A stretch of 64,000 nt of DNA from Folioceros fuciformis (Eukaryota > Anthocerotophyta > Anthocerotopsida > Anthocerotales), in contig JBNGIO010005973.1 of NCBI GenBank assembly GCA_049999805.1, forward strand, positions 66,877-130,876, written 5' to 3'. Under the pieces are notes generated by a model. It was given only the letters and a program-made list of their open reading frames with translations, ran no database searches and was not told where the DNA came from. The position numbers were made by a program, and so were the translations under genes. Below are positions 33,386-43,560 of the stretch, one piece after another. Each line of letters begins with the position of its first letter. The stretch's first letter is position 1.

Positions 33386-33875
33386 GGCCGATGGTAGACA
33401 ATGCGCTGCTGTTGTTTGGATGGCCTCCCGAAGCTCTCATACTCCAAAAGGTGTCAGAACTCGCACCACCATCAGCTGAACACAAGCTACAAGTAAAACA
33501 GCAAGTAACAACGGCCTCAGCTGAAGAAGCCTTCTCAAGACTCATCTCCATCACAACCAAGCCCACAGCCACCATATAGAGAAAAAAATAATAAAAACCG
33601 CGCTTTCCAGCAAGCGAGAGTTTGCACGGTCCGATTTCACCTGCATGAATTCAAAGACGACCGATCCAAGACAAAGCAGATCTTGCTGCTATCCCTCCTG
33701 CAAAAAAATTCTCGATCAGCGCTGCGGACATCGCCAAACCTCGGCTATGGCACATCTCTTTAAAAGAAACGAAGGCAACGAATACGAGTTTGGGCAAACT
33801 AAAGAATCCACTCGAAAGGGAAAACCTCTACAGTTTCTTATAAGGCGAAGGCCCTCCAAAGAACTTCCTTGATCC
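33386..33875. promoter_or_regulatory. Divergent promoter region of VPS29 and TAF10
   Basis: 490 bp between divergent starts. Contains A-rich DNA (about 33580-33600) but no unambiguous TATA box. Function inferred from position. Confidence 0.4.
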
Positions 33876-34732
33876 ATGGGTGACAAAGAGACGGACGCGG
33901 CCTTGATCGAATTCCTGTCTCAGCTGGGCGAGTACACTCCGACGGTGCTCACTTCTCTGTTCCTCCGTGGTGTTGTTTTCTTCAAGGTATCGCTGTTTTC
34001 GCCAGGGAGCTGTCTCGTCTCATCGGTTCTCTCTTCTGTCGGCTTGGGTTTCGCTTTCCAGATCCCTGACGAGCTGGCCGAGCACTACCTGGCCAGGAGC
34101 GGCTTCAACTGTCCCGACATCCGAGTGTATGTTGTGAATTTTCTGGCTCAAGTCTGTTGCGTTGTTGAACGGGGAGGAAGGGCTAGGGTTTTTGGAGCTG
34201 GTTGAGACTAACTGAGCTGCGGACTGGTGTTGCAGAACAAGATTGGTGTCTGTTGCTGCACAGAAATTCATCGGCGAGGTAGCGAGTGATGCCATGCAGT
34301 AAGGGGGTCTTGATGAGGTGGTGAGTTGTGGTTCTCCAGCTCTGGAAGTAGGTCTCATCTGCTGACACTTCATATGCAGGTACTGTAAAATCAGGCAATC
34401 TGGTCCAGGCAAAGACAAGAAAGCTCAACCTGGCAAGGTGTGCATGGCCCCCATGCGATTTCTGGTGACGTTGCATCGCTCTACGTTCCCGTCTACAACG
34501 TGTTTGTCTTTGGATTGTGAGCAGGAAAAACGGCTTGTCCTAACTTCCGAGGATCTTGCAGCAGCCTTGGCAGAGGTAGGCCCTGTACATAATTTCGCTT
34601 CTGTGGGCTGGACATCGGCTTATGTGTTTGGTTGTGGAACAGTATGGAGTCAACTTGAAAAGGAGAGACTCTTTCGCAGACGCACCAGTAACAGCACCAG
34701 GGACGTCCTCCAAGGAAAAGTTTGGAGAGTAG
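33876..34732 (+). CDS. TAF10: TFIID/SAGA subunit TAF10
   Basis: Six short exons in phase: 33876-33944, 34062-34126, 34236-34298, 34380-34437, 34525-34575 and 34643-34732, giving 131 residues. The TAF10 histone-fold is clear: LIEFLSQLGEYTPTIPDELAEHYLARSGF, NCPDIRVTRLVSVAAQKFIGEVASDAMQYC, a basic linker (KIRQSGPGKDKKAQPGK), EKRLVLTSEDLAAALAEYGVN and an ending in SSKEKFGE. TAF10 is shared by TFIID and SAGA. Introns are 67-118 bp. Its stop codon is only 22 bp from the stop of the convergent ADP-ribosylglycohydrolase gene. Confidence 0.96.
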
Positions 34733-34754
34733 ATGGTTTAGATGGATGAGAAAA

Positions 34755-36307
34755 TTACAGCGAGAAAGGCGGCACCACAAGGTTCTCCTTGTTTTTGTAG
34801 TATTCCTCTCCGCCATGTATAGTGACAGGAGCAGGGTACTTTTGAAGCAAAAGCTCTCGCTGCTCTGGGTCTGTCACAGACAGTAAGTCCTTGCTAACAT
34901 CTCGGATCAGGTCAGCCATCTCCACACTATCCGTCCACCTCTTGGGAATAGCAGCTTCTCCATACAAAGCTCCCATGATATTTCCGACTATAGCCCCTGT
35001 GCTGTCAGAATCGCCACCGTGATTTACAGAGAAACACATTGCATTTTCAACATCTTCCCCGCAGATGAGGGCACAATAAAGAGCTATTCCTAGAGCTTCT
35101 TCACCCACGAAACCTCGTCCCAGCTGCTCGATGTGCCTCAAGGCAAGATCCTGCTTACTAGAGCAAGTGGCCATGTCTTTCCTGAAATGTGCTGCAAGCT
35201 TCTGAGCCTCCTGCACTTGGAACAAAGTCTCGTCATTGTCTGGCTCCTTCTCTAACAATGGCGTGGTTTTGTCTATGCCTTTTTGAAGGGAATCACCTGA
35301 ATGTGACACTCCTTACGTATCAGTAACTGAGACGGCTGGCATCTTGCTACCTTCCAAGTCCAGCAGAATGAACAGCTCTCAAGATTTACCTGACAAAATC
35401 CTGCTCAGCACAGCTGCTTGGTAGCCGGATGAAAGCCAACCAGATGGATGCGTGTGGGTGATCACAGCGGACACGCAGCCTAGCTTGAAAGCGAGCTCAG
35501 CTTGCTCATCAGGAGAAAGGAAGGGGAATGCACTGTGTAAAATAAGCGCGCATGGAGCAACTCGCATTATTCCACCACAGCCTGTGATCGCACGCTAAAC
35601 TTGTTTAGAACCAATTTCTTGGGGGGCCTGAAAAACGCCAGGTGCACGGGAAGTACCTACCTTTGCTGTCATTTATCTTGTTGTCGTAGTTCCCTACTGC
35701 TCCAGACCTAAGACTCATCCGGCATGTCATCCCCGGGCCTCTTCGTCTCCACAGTCCTTGTTGCTTAACTAGCATCCCTTGGTCCTTGATTTGAGCGAAG
35801 AGAGGACTTCGAGATGATTCCCCCTGAGTGGCCAGCCATCTGCACAAGCCAACGGAGTCAAAACTAGGATCAGATATCCAACACCAGAGCAGGAATCCGA
35901 AACGTGGGAGTGTTGTCAGCAGCCACCTTAGATAGGCTTGGTGCAGACCCGGCACAGCATGTTCGGCTTCCATGGTTCTCAGGTCCACATTCCTTGAAAG
36001 GAAAGATAGGACAGTCGACTGAAGCCCTTCGGCGGTAAACAAGGTCATCTGCGTGTCGTCTGTGATACCTTCTCTAACACCTATGTCCCTGACTCCTGCA
36101 GGAAGCCCAAATTCATTGACCGGACACCTGAAATTCAGGATCGCAGCACTGCACCGATGGGAGCGACACCAACTCACCCAACGGACCGTAGTCACGAAAA
36201 ATGACTGGAGCGGACAGGAACTCTACCGCAGCTCCCAGGGCATCACCACAAGCCCCCGCCAACAAGCAGCCCACAAATCGATCCCCCACGGTTAGACTGG
36301 CCGCCAT
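34755..36307 (-). CDS. ADP-ribosylglycohydrolase (ARH) family protein
   Basis: Five exons in phase: 36307-36178, 36095-35927, 35839-35661, 35581-35390 and 35296-34755, giving 403 residues. The two metal-binding signatures of the family are intact: [16 protein letters not shown] near the N-terminus and [16 protein letters not shown] near the C-terminus. The start [22 protein letters not shown] aligns with the usual ARH opening. Other blocks are [25 protein letters not shown] and [15 protein letters not shown]. Such enzymes remove ADP-ribose from proteins or hydrolyse related compounds; the substrate here is unknown. Intron 2 (35926-35840) is 87 bp, in frame and stop-free. It is flanked by a near-duplicate of the coding segment RWL(L/A)T. 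Confidence 0.93.
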
Positions 36308-36648
36308 CGTTTGCGAGCAATTCGTCGGAGCTGCTCCTATAATGATGAATCTTGCTCTTGGAACAAGGTTCATGACCTGGTCCTAAAACTCAATAGTTCA
36401 TGCTGTCACGCGTTTGCTTTAGGAGTAAGGGTCTTAAACGCTACACTTTGACGCGTTCCCGCAGCAGCCCCAAGGCTAGCGGCATATTTTGACAGTTCGA
36501 CAGTAGATATAGCCACGAACAGCCGACCAATAGGCTCACCACCTTCATTAGTGAGAGGTGCTTTATTACCGTTTCTTATGGTGGACCCCAGACACACAAA
36601 TTTGCAGGGTACGAACACCACCGTCCACCAGTGATTGTGGAAAGCAAA
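36308..36648. other. Intergenic stretch between frataxin and ARH genes
   Basis: 341 bp: the 3' flank of frataxin (-) and the promoter side of ARH (-). No other feature seen. Confidence 0.45.
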
Positions 36649-38009
36649 TCAAGCTTGCTTGAGAGGAATTTCTGCCTTCAAAAGCTTACTCAACTCGTTT
36701 TCCAGAAGTGAAAGAAGCTCCGCCTTGGTGCGTCTGTAAACCCAAGCCTCGTCAGATTCATTCCAGTCAAACCGAGCCGGGCCACTGCGTCATAGAACGG
36801 CGATAGTAATGACCATGGGGACGTTATCTGATTCACACCCTGCACTGTGTACAATGAAGAACTGACATCTGGGCAGATATCATCGGTTTTCCGCAGCCTG
36901 GGAACAGAAGCACTATTCAACACAAGCCTTACCTTACAGGAGATGACAGCCAGATTTGCCTGTTTGGTGTTTGCTTGTTGATGACATATGTTCCCAAGCT
37001 TCCAAGCCGGAGAGTCAGTACTCCGTCCTGTTGCGCTCAGAGCAGCGAGTAGATCAGGATACCAGCGCAGAAAGCAAAGGGCACTGCCATGCCAGGCCAA
37101 CAGTCTGAATTAGAAGTTCAATCTGAGAAATCGGGGACTTACAGAGTAGTCTGTGTCAAAGCCATCAATTGCCAGCTTGTCACCTTGTTCCTGGGAGACA
37201 GCCAGTATCAGAACTCCATGAACGCATGCAAAATTCACTGACAAGCTTAACAGGTTACGCGAAAGGAGAGCTGCTTAACCCTTGCCAACTCGGATACGTC
37301 AGCTGAATTAAGTCAGTCAATCCATACCTCAAACTGTTCTTGAAGATGATTGAGAACTTCGTCAGCACGTTTGTGAAACTCCCTCTCCGATACCAGAGAG
37401 CTGCAACTACCAAAATGGCTGTATCAGCTGAAAAATGTACAGGCAGGGCAAATCCAGAGCATTCATCCTATCGAAGGGGAACTTGAACTCCGAGATCCTA
37501 CTCGTCCACCCAGTCCGAGCTATCTCCACGATGTCAGCACTATGTACACCAGGGGGCCATACGCAGCATAGGCAGCTGGCTGAAACAATGCAAGGACTTG
37601 CTGTAGGTCCAATTGCATTCAAAGCTAGGTCATGCCACTCTCCGCTTTGCCAAGAATGGACCACCACACAGCCCCCCGCAGAGGCAGCAGCAGAAGATGA
37701 TGGAAATAAGGCTTACCTGTAGTCCACAGTCACAGGACCGTCACCCTGATCCCCGACATCAAACGGCGGGCATGAACCGTACGCTCTGTACTCCTTCTCC
37801 CGAGCCCCGGCCACCACCAGCTCAAAGTGGACGAAGCAGCTTCCAACACAGTTCAGCCTCCCCGAGGCACCGGCGAGTGAGGCCAATTCGCGGACACAGG
37901 GAGGAGCCAGCCGAGCATGTCTCCAACAATGCTGTCTGGACGCCGAGCCACGGAAAATCCTTGCCGCAGCTATCCGCGCAAATGGAAGAGCCTTCGGGAG
38001 CCTCCTCAT
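36649..38009 (-). CDS. FH: Frataxin, mitochondrial
   Basis: Five exons in phase: 38009-37717, 37400-37328, 37190-37143, 37027-36933 and 36784-36649, giving 214 residues. Exon 1 encodes a basic mitochondrial presequence ([21 protein letters not shown]). The frataxin fold follows: [20 protein letters not shown] (acidic helix 1), [58 protein letters not shown] and [14 protein letters not shown]. Frataxin binds the NFS1-ISD11-ISCU complex and speeds persulfide transfer in iron-sulfur assembly. In plants it has also been reported in plastids. The short exons had to be assembled; the last is joined after CCT GTA AG|gtaagg. Confidence 0.96.
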
Positions 38010-38489
38010 CTTCAGCGATGTGCTGAGGATGCAGCCCTGATTCCGTCCATCAATTCAAACCGATGCCTCATGCCCCCCTGCCACCGCACTTCGAGGGGCA
38101 CTACAGTCCATGCTTCCCCTTCATGGCCCTAATAAGCAGCTTCCCGATAGAGAGCACACACAATTTAAACGCGTACCATGTTTTTCAATTCTATGTATGC
38201 CTGGAGAACTGGATTTGGGTCATGGCACTTGGTACTTAACAACTAGAGAATTGGATTTACATCATGGATTTCCGTCATAGGACTTTGGTACGTAACAACT
38301 AGAGAACTGGATTTCTGTCATGGGACAACTTGTACCATGGTTGGTACCTTTACGCCGTCGATTTCTGGTCGTGCGCAGATGGATGAGGTCTACGGGCATT
38401 GGATGTGGGTGTGAAGGATCGATTCCGAAATGACTGTCAGAGCTCGCAGCAGTAGGCGATGTGTGTACGACGGGCAAGATGAACGGTGA
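38010..38489. other. Intergenic with a 58-68-bp diverged repeat
   Basis: No gene. The phrase aacaactagagaa(t/c)tggattt recurs near 38239 and 38297 (and gagaactggattt near 38203), giving an imperfect tandem repeat at about 38200-38330. Confidence 0.5.
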
Positions 38490-38960
38490 TGGATGTCCAG
38501 CCTGACAATGCTTTCGAACTCCCGCATTACCTTCTCTGTATCCTTGTGATCTTTACAGGCAATTCAGCCAAGCTGCCCACAGCATAACTTTGGCCCGGCC
38601 CTCACATTATATGAACATGACTGTTCTCGGCCACATTCATGATATCCAGCACGTCTAAGAAGACGAATTATGCAAATTCCAAAGACCTCCTCAGTAGTGG
38701 TACCATGCTGCCATCGAATGAAGGTGCTTGCGATCCTCATCCACCATGGATCCCCTATGCTTCTAGAGGGCAAAGGAAAATGAGCATCATTAGCGTCAGT
38801 ACTGGCAACTAAGATCTGCTCAAAACAGGCTGGTGGTGCCCTGTGGTCGTCATCACAAGTACCATAGCCAGGTATCATGACATTGCACGTAACCACATCG
38901 TTTGTGGCCATGCAAATCTTGCCACCTTGCACAGGCCGCAGAAGGCAAGAAAAAGTTGTT
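38490..38960 (-). pseudogene. Decayed partial copy of the neighbouring PPR gene
   Basis: The stretch matches the PPR gene's interior (about 39565-39990) at nearly constant spacing: gatgtccagcctgacaatgc against ggtccagcctaacgatgc, and NDVVTCNVMIPGYGTCDDDH against KDVVTWTALISGYGACDEGH, then ACFEQILVAS against ACFEEMLVAG. After that the frame is lost, the PPR consensus disappears, and no start or DYW end is present. It lies about 100 bp past the stop of the intact gene in the same orientation, so it looks like the remains of a tandem duplicate. Confidence 0.8.
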
Positions 38961-39054
38961 AAACATGGTCGGCCAGAGGTAGCCCAATTTATCCTACACA
39001 ACAGCTACAGTTATGTCCAAGCCCTCGCTGAGCACTTCTATTTCTTGCTCCTTC

Positions 39055-41775
39055 TCATGGTCGACCCTTGCAAGTGCAAGAACCATCGGCAAACCGATGC
39101 ACACGGTAACCGTCCCTTACAACAATGTCTCTCTGTTCCAGCCTTGACATGATCTCCGTTGAACTGTGGCAATCACTGCACATTCGTAGATTCTTCGTTA
39201 CCACCAAAGGTGTCCCACTTGGAGTGTTCAAGAGACCATAGGCTAGGGCTAGTTTCTCAGCATGTCCACACAGCGCGTCTTCCTTTTCCTTCTCACTCAG
39301 TGGCTTCAACACCAAATTTGTGTGAGGTATGTGGCCTCCTTCATGCTTCACACGTGCATTTATGCTCTCTACCTTTAGCGCAATATCATGTTCTGTTCTT
39401 TCCCCCACCACAAACGTATGAACCTGCTGTTTCACCTCAATGGTCGCCACTGCAGGTTTCTTGTTAGCTCCTGCTACCAGCCTCTGTGTTTCAATCCTGT
39501 CTACATCCGTCCACCTACCTGCATCTGCATAAGTATTGGCCATAAGCACGTAAGCAGACGCCCGCTGGGGGTCCAGCCTAACGATGCTTTTGAAACACCA
39601 CAGCGCCCTATCTACATCCCCATGACTTTTGCAGGCATTCAACAAAGATGTCAAGCCCACAAGATTACTTTGACTCTCACATGATAACAGCATGGTCTCA
39701 GCCTCATCTAAATTGCCTACACGCCCAAGAAGATCAACCATACAATTGTAATGGTCAGTAGTAGGTTTTAGGCCATGCTGTTTCGCCATGGAATCGAAGT
39801 ACTTGCAACCCTCATCCACCAGTCCCTCATGACTGCATGCTACTAGAACGCAAGTAAAAGTCGCATCACTAGGCTGAACACCGGCAACTAACATCTCCTC
39901 AAAACAAGCTAGTGCCTTGTGACCTTCATCACAGGCACCGTACCCAGATATCAGGGCAGTCCACGTCACCACATCCTTTGTGGTCAAGCTGTCAAAAACC
40001 CCGCGTGCATCCTCCAGTTTGCCACATTTTGCATACATGTCCACCAGGCAAGAGCCCAACACCACGCAATCCAGCAGTCCACTTTTTACAATCTGTGAGT
40101 GCAGCTGCCTGCCTTTCTGTAAGGCACCAGTGCTTCCACAGTACTTCAGCAGGCAAGCAAACACAAACTCGTCAGCCAAAATGAGGCCCTCCTCCTCCAT
40201 TTGTCCATACAAAACAAGTGCCTCGTGTCCGAGCCCTTGCTGCGCATACCCAGCAATAAGCGCTGTCCATGTCACCACATTTTTTGTGGCCAGGCTGTGA
40301 AAAACCTGGCGCGCATCTTCCATTTCACCACATTTTGCGTACATGTCCACCAGGCAGGTGCCTACCAGTATGTCATTCAGCAGCCCTCTTTCAACAATGA
40401 GTGAGTGCAGCTGTCTGCCCCTCTGTAGGGCACCAGTGCCGGCACACGCCTTCAGAAGGCAAGCGAAAGTGACATGGTTAGCCAAAATGTGGCCCTCCTG
40501 CTCCATTCGCTCATACAGAACAAGTGCCTCCTGTCCAAGGCCCTGCTGGGCATATGCAGCTATGAGGGTAGTCCATGAGACCACATCCTTCGTGCTCATG
40601 CTATCAAAAAGATGGCGTGCCTCTTTCAGTTCACCACATTTTGCATAACCAGATATCAAGGCATTCCATGTCACAACATCCTTCGCAGGCATGTTGTCAA
40701 AAACGTGGCGTGCATCTTTCAGTTCGCCACATTTTGCATACATATCCACCAGGCAGTTGCCAACAAACAGGTTAGTAGGAATGCCACTGCGCAACACATC
40801 ACGGTGCACTTTTCTGCCAGATTCCAAGTCAGCGCCAAATGCACAAGCTTGAAGGGCAGCCACAAAGGCGTGACCATTCGCCTTCACTCCTGACCTACGC
40901 ATCTCATGGTACAATTGTATTGCCTCATCATGTTGCCCATGCTTGGCATACGCAGAGATGATGGAACCCCACGTGATAACATCTGGTTTGCCTACCCTGG
41001 TGAACACATCCATGGCCTCCTGTAGCCTACCTCCACCTGCATACATGCGCAGGAGATGGTTCCCCAAGTATGCATTCGATTCGTACCCAAATTTAACACA
41101 CAGATCATGGACGCGTCGTCCCACAACCAAATCCTTCCTAGCTGTACACAGTTTCAGCACAGAGCCAAACAGAGAGACCGAAATAGCAGAGTCTATGTGC
41201 GCCAGAGATTCAAGGGCTCCAACGGCCTCAGAAAGCTTCCCCTGCTGGCACAACGTGCTCACGGTCACAGCCGTAACCACGTCCACATCCGACGTTCCAC
41301 GCCTCCCAGGTTCAGGCTTACCCGGAGCGCTGGGCTGGGAAGGAGAGGCTCCATGTCCCATCTGCGTATCCAAGGAAACGATCTTCTCATCAACCCAAGC
41401 TGGCTTAAAAGTGTGGTTCAGCCACAGCACCTCCCCGGACCCCTTACGCCGGAAGTCAGGAGAACGGGAGCTCTTCTTATCTCGTCTGTTGTCCCACCAC
41501 AGGGTAGGATCCAGAAAAAACTGTTGCCACAAGTGCTCCTGGTCCTGGCAACGACCGGCGTCGCTGGACAATCCGTCCCCACTCACAAACGTTCTCGGAA
41601 GTGGAAGTGGAAGAGGAGGTGCTGGCCTCCTTACGCTGCAGCACCTGGAGGCTCTGTACGCCAGTGCTTGACTCCCTAAGATGAGGTGAGCGGGAGCTCC
41701 TGGTGGGATTCCTGTACCAACACCAACTGAAACTTGCTGGGTCATCAGCGGCTCCCCCAGCCATACTGTGGCCAT
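39055..41775 (-). CDS. PLS-class PPR protein with DYW:KP-type deaminase domain (putative U-to-C RNA editing factor)
   Basis: An intronless gene of 906 residues. The N-terminal third has no repeats and may hold an organelle targeting peptide. About a dozen P/L/S PPR motifs follow (for example FGSVLKLCTARKDLVVGRRV, CLVDMYAKCGELKDARHVF, ISGYAKCGELKEARHLF), then E1/E2 motifs. The PG box is replaced by KKPAVATIEV (residues 772-781), the KPAxA signature. The deaminase keeps HAE (838-840) and CSDCH (866-870) for zinc, and ends CTCKGRP instead of DYW. This combination defines the DYW:KP class described in hornworts, ferns and lycophytes and linked to U-to-C editing. Organelle and target site cannot be read directly. 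Several central repeats are near copies of each other. Confidence 0.93.
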   Translation of the reverse strand: MATVWLGEPLMTQQVSVGVGTGIPPGAPAHLILGSQALAYRASRCCSVRRPAPPLPLPLPRTFVSGDGLSSDAGRCQDQEHLWQQFFLDPTLWWDNRRDKKSSRSPDFRRKGSGEVLWLNHTFKPAWVDEKIVSLDTQMGHGASPSQPSAPGKPEPGRRGTSDVDVVTAVTVSTLCQQGKLSEAVGALESLAHIDSAISVSLFGSVLKLCTARKDLVVGRRVHDLCVKFGYESNAYLGNHLLRMYAGGGRLQEAMDVFTRVGKPDVITWGSIISAYAKHGQHDEAIQLYHEMRRSGVKANGHAFVAALQACAFGADLESGRKVHRDVLRSGIPTNLFVGNCLVDMYAKCGELKDARHVFDNMPAKDVVTWNALISGYAKCGELKEARHLFDSMSTKDVVSWTTLIAAYAQQGLGQEALVLYERMEQEGHILANHVTFACLLKACAGTGALQRGRQLHSLIVERGLLNDILVGTCLVDMYAKCGEMEDARQVFHSLATKNVVTWTALIAGYAQQGLGHEALVLYGQMEEEGLILADEFVFACLLKYCGSTGALQKGRQLHSQIVKSGLLDCVVLGSCLVDMYAKCGKLEDARGVFDSLTTKDVVTWTALISGYGACDEGHKALACFEEMLVAGVQPSDATFTCVLVACSHEGLVDEGCKYFDSMAKQHGLKPTTDHYNCMVDLLGRVGNLDEAETMLLSCESQSNLVGLTSLLNACKSHGDVDRALWCFKSIVRLDPQRASAYVLMANTYADAGRWTDVDRIETQRLVAGANKKPAVATIEVKQQVHTFVVGERTEHDIALKVESINARVKHEGGHIPHTNLVLKPLSEKEKEDALCGHAEKLALAYGLLNTPSGTPLVVTKNLRMCSDCHSSTEIMSRLEQRDIVVRDGYRVHRFADGSCTCKGRP

Positions 41776-42086
41776 CGTTCAGCAACCGCTGCCGGAAGAT
41801 AGCTCCAGCAACACACTCTTTAGACGCCCAATTCAGGTACTTGAATAAGACTCTTTGCATACCAGAAAAGGACTCGACACAACTCGATAGCTTATTTGGT
41901 GGTTTAAAGTTGTCTCGATATGAACGTCACCAGGCAAGAGATCTGCGAGCGACGGCTAAATCAGAGACGCTTTTTGAAGTCGGCACGAGAGCGGGGAGAA
42001 GCGCACGGTGCGAGTAATTTGGCTGTGTTTTGGTTAACTGTGGTGTGATTTGTGTCAGTATCCAGCTTGCAACGACGTCGGGCTTC
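41776..42086. other. Divergent upstream region of the PPR gene
   Basis: 311 bp between the PPR start (-) and a small + strand reading frame at 42087. No clear promoter motif. Confidence 0.4.
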
Positions 42087-42413
42087 ATGGCGGGGGATCC
42101 TCGAACTGACTGCCTTAGACCGTTCACGGGCGTTGGTCCGATTGAACCACCAACGAAGGTGTACGTATTCGGCCCTCGGGCCAATGGTATTACGACAAAC
42201 TCGTCATCCAAATGCTTTGGCCCTCGGGCCAATGGTATTACGACAAACTCGACATCCAAATGCTTTGTCCCTCGTGCCAACGCTCCCAAGACGAACGCGT
42301 CATCCAAACGCAGGGCACGACGGAACGTTGAAGGCGCGGCACGAGTAAAGACCACGGTTCCTTCACAAGGTTCGCTGGCCCGGGTGGAGGCGGTGTTGCA
42401 ACCTCAGTCTTGA
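42087..42413 (+). CDS. Unrecognised 108-residue frame with three 16-residue repeats
   Basis: I do not recognise this protein. From ATG 42087 (good context, ttcATGG) it reads MAGDPRTDCLRPFTGVGP, then three tandem 16-residue units of the form FGPRANGITTNSSSKC, FGPRANGITTNSTSKC and FVPRANAPKTNASSKR, then a basic tail. The DNA repeat (48 bp) is a multiple of three, so the opposite strand is also open and repetitive (LARGPKHLDDEFVVIP-type), and codon evidence cannot pick a strand. It may be a real small gene divergent from the PPR gene, or non-coding repeat. Confidence 0.25.
   Translation: MAGDPRTDCLRPFTGVGPIEPPTKVYVFGPRANGITTNSSSKCFGPRANGITTNSTSKCFVPRANAPKTNASSKRRARRNVEGAARVKTTVPSQGSLARVEAVLQPQS
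42171..42314. repeat. 48-bp tandem repeat, three copies
   Basis: Units begin ggccctcgggccaatggtat at 42171 and 42219 and, diverged, gtccctcgtgccaacgctcc at 42267. Exact 48-bp spacing is kept. Confidence 0.92.
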
Positions 42414-42449
42414 TTCTGTGTTTCACTCAGCTCCTCCGGGGTTGCCCTG

Positions 42450-43560
42450 GATCAGTTCTCCACTCCTCCCGACTCCAGTTCTCAGCGAAGCCGGGCTTCT
42501 TTGTCGTGAGCAGGTGGTGAAGGCGCCAACAGGTCACAAGAACTTGCCGCGTCCTCTGGTTGAGAGCTTCGGCGTTTCGGCTATGTGCATACAGGTTGTC
42601 CGCGGAGGTCTCGTCTTTGTTGACTGCCTGGTGATATACAAAGTCTATCCCCTGTCACCGGGATAGTTAGACGTTCTCCTCTTGATTTTATGCTGTTGTA
42701 CATAGCCTATCCTGTGCGACAGTCGTCCTTCATTTCAAACCCGGCTTCTCTTCTGCCGGATCCAGGTTAAGGAAACAGTTCAATTCACTACGTAACCTTC
42801 TTGCATGAAGTCGAATTCCGACGTTCAACGCTGTTGCACATCCTACAGGAGGCACACAAGCGTCCCAGGATCAGATGCTTTAATTCGACTTGCATCACTC
42901 TCTGTAAACGTGAAGCTGCAGGGCCGCCTGTCCTAAGTATGTCCTGCTGTGACTGTCGACCTATCGTGGCATTCCACCTCAGTTCTCATGGAAGCAGGGC
43001 TTTATCCTTATGAGCAGATGGTGAAGACACCGACAGGTCACAAGACCTTGCCGCGTCTTCTGGTTGAGAGCTTCGGCGTTTCGGCTATGTGCATACACAC
43101 ACGTTGTCCGCGGAGATCTTGTCTTGTCTTGTTGATTCCATGGTAATGTACATGGTCTATTCCGTGCCACCGGGATATGTACATAGGTCTGTTCTCCTCT
43201 TGATTTTATACTGTTGTACATAGCCTATCCCGTGTGATTGTCGAACTTCATTTCAAACCTGGCTTCTGNNNNNNNNNNGGCCCAGATTAAGGAAACAGGT
43301 CAATTCACTACGTAACCTTCTTGCATGAAGTCGAATTCCGACGTTCAACGCTGTCGCGCTTGCACATCCTATGGGAGGCACACAAGTGTCCCAGAATCAG
43401 GTGCAACCATGCTTGAATTCGACTTGCATCATCACTCTCTGTGCATGTAAAGCTGCAGGGCCGCCTGTCCTATGCCCTGCTCTGAATGTCCTCCTAAGGC
43501 CCGCCTGTCCTATATCCTGCTGTGAATGTCGTCCTATCATGGCATTCCACCTCACAACAT
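42450..43560. repeat. Tandem duplication of a roughly 510-bp segment
   Basis: Matching landmarks are offset by 504-520 bp: tggtgaaggcgccaacagg (42515) and tggtgaagacaccgacagg (43019); gagcttcggcgtttcggctatgtgcat in both; gaagtcgaattccgacgttc at 42807 and 43327; gctgcagggccgcctgtcct in both. The second copy contains a ten-N gap and an extra internal gcccgcctgtcctat repeat. No gene is evident; the end of copy 2 runs into a PPR fragment. Confidence 0.88.
43269..43278. other. Assembly gap (10 N)
   Basis: Ten N inside the second copy of the tandem duplication. Confidence 0.95.
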
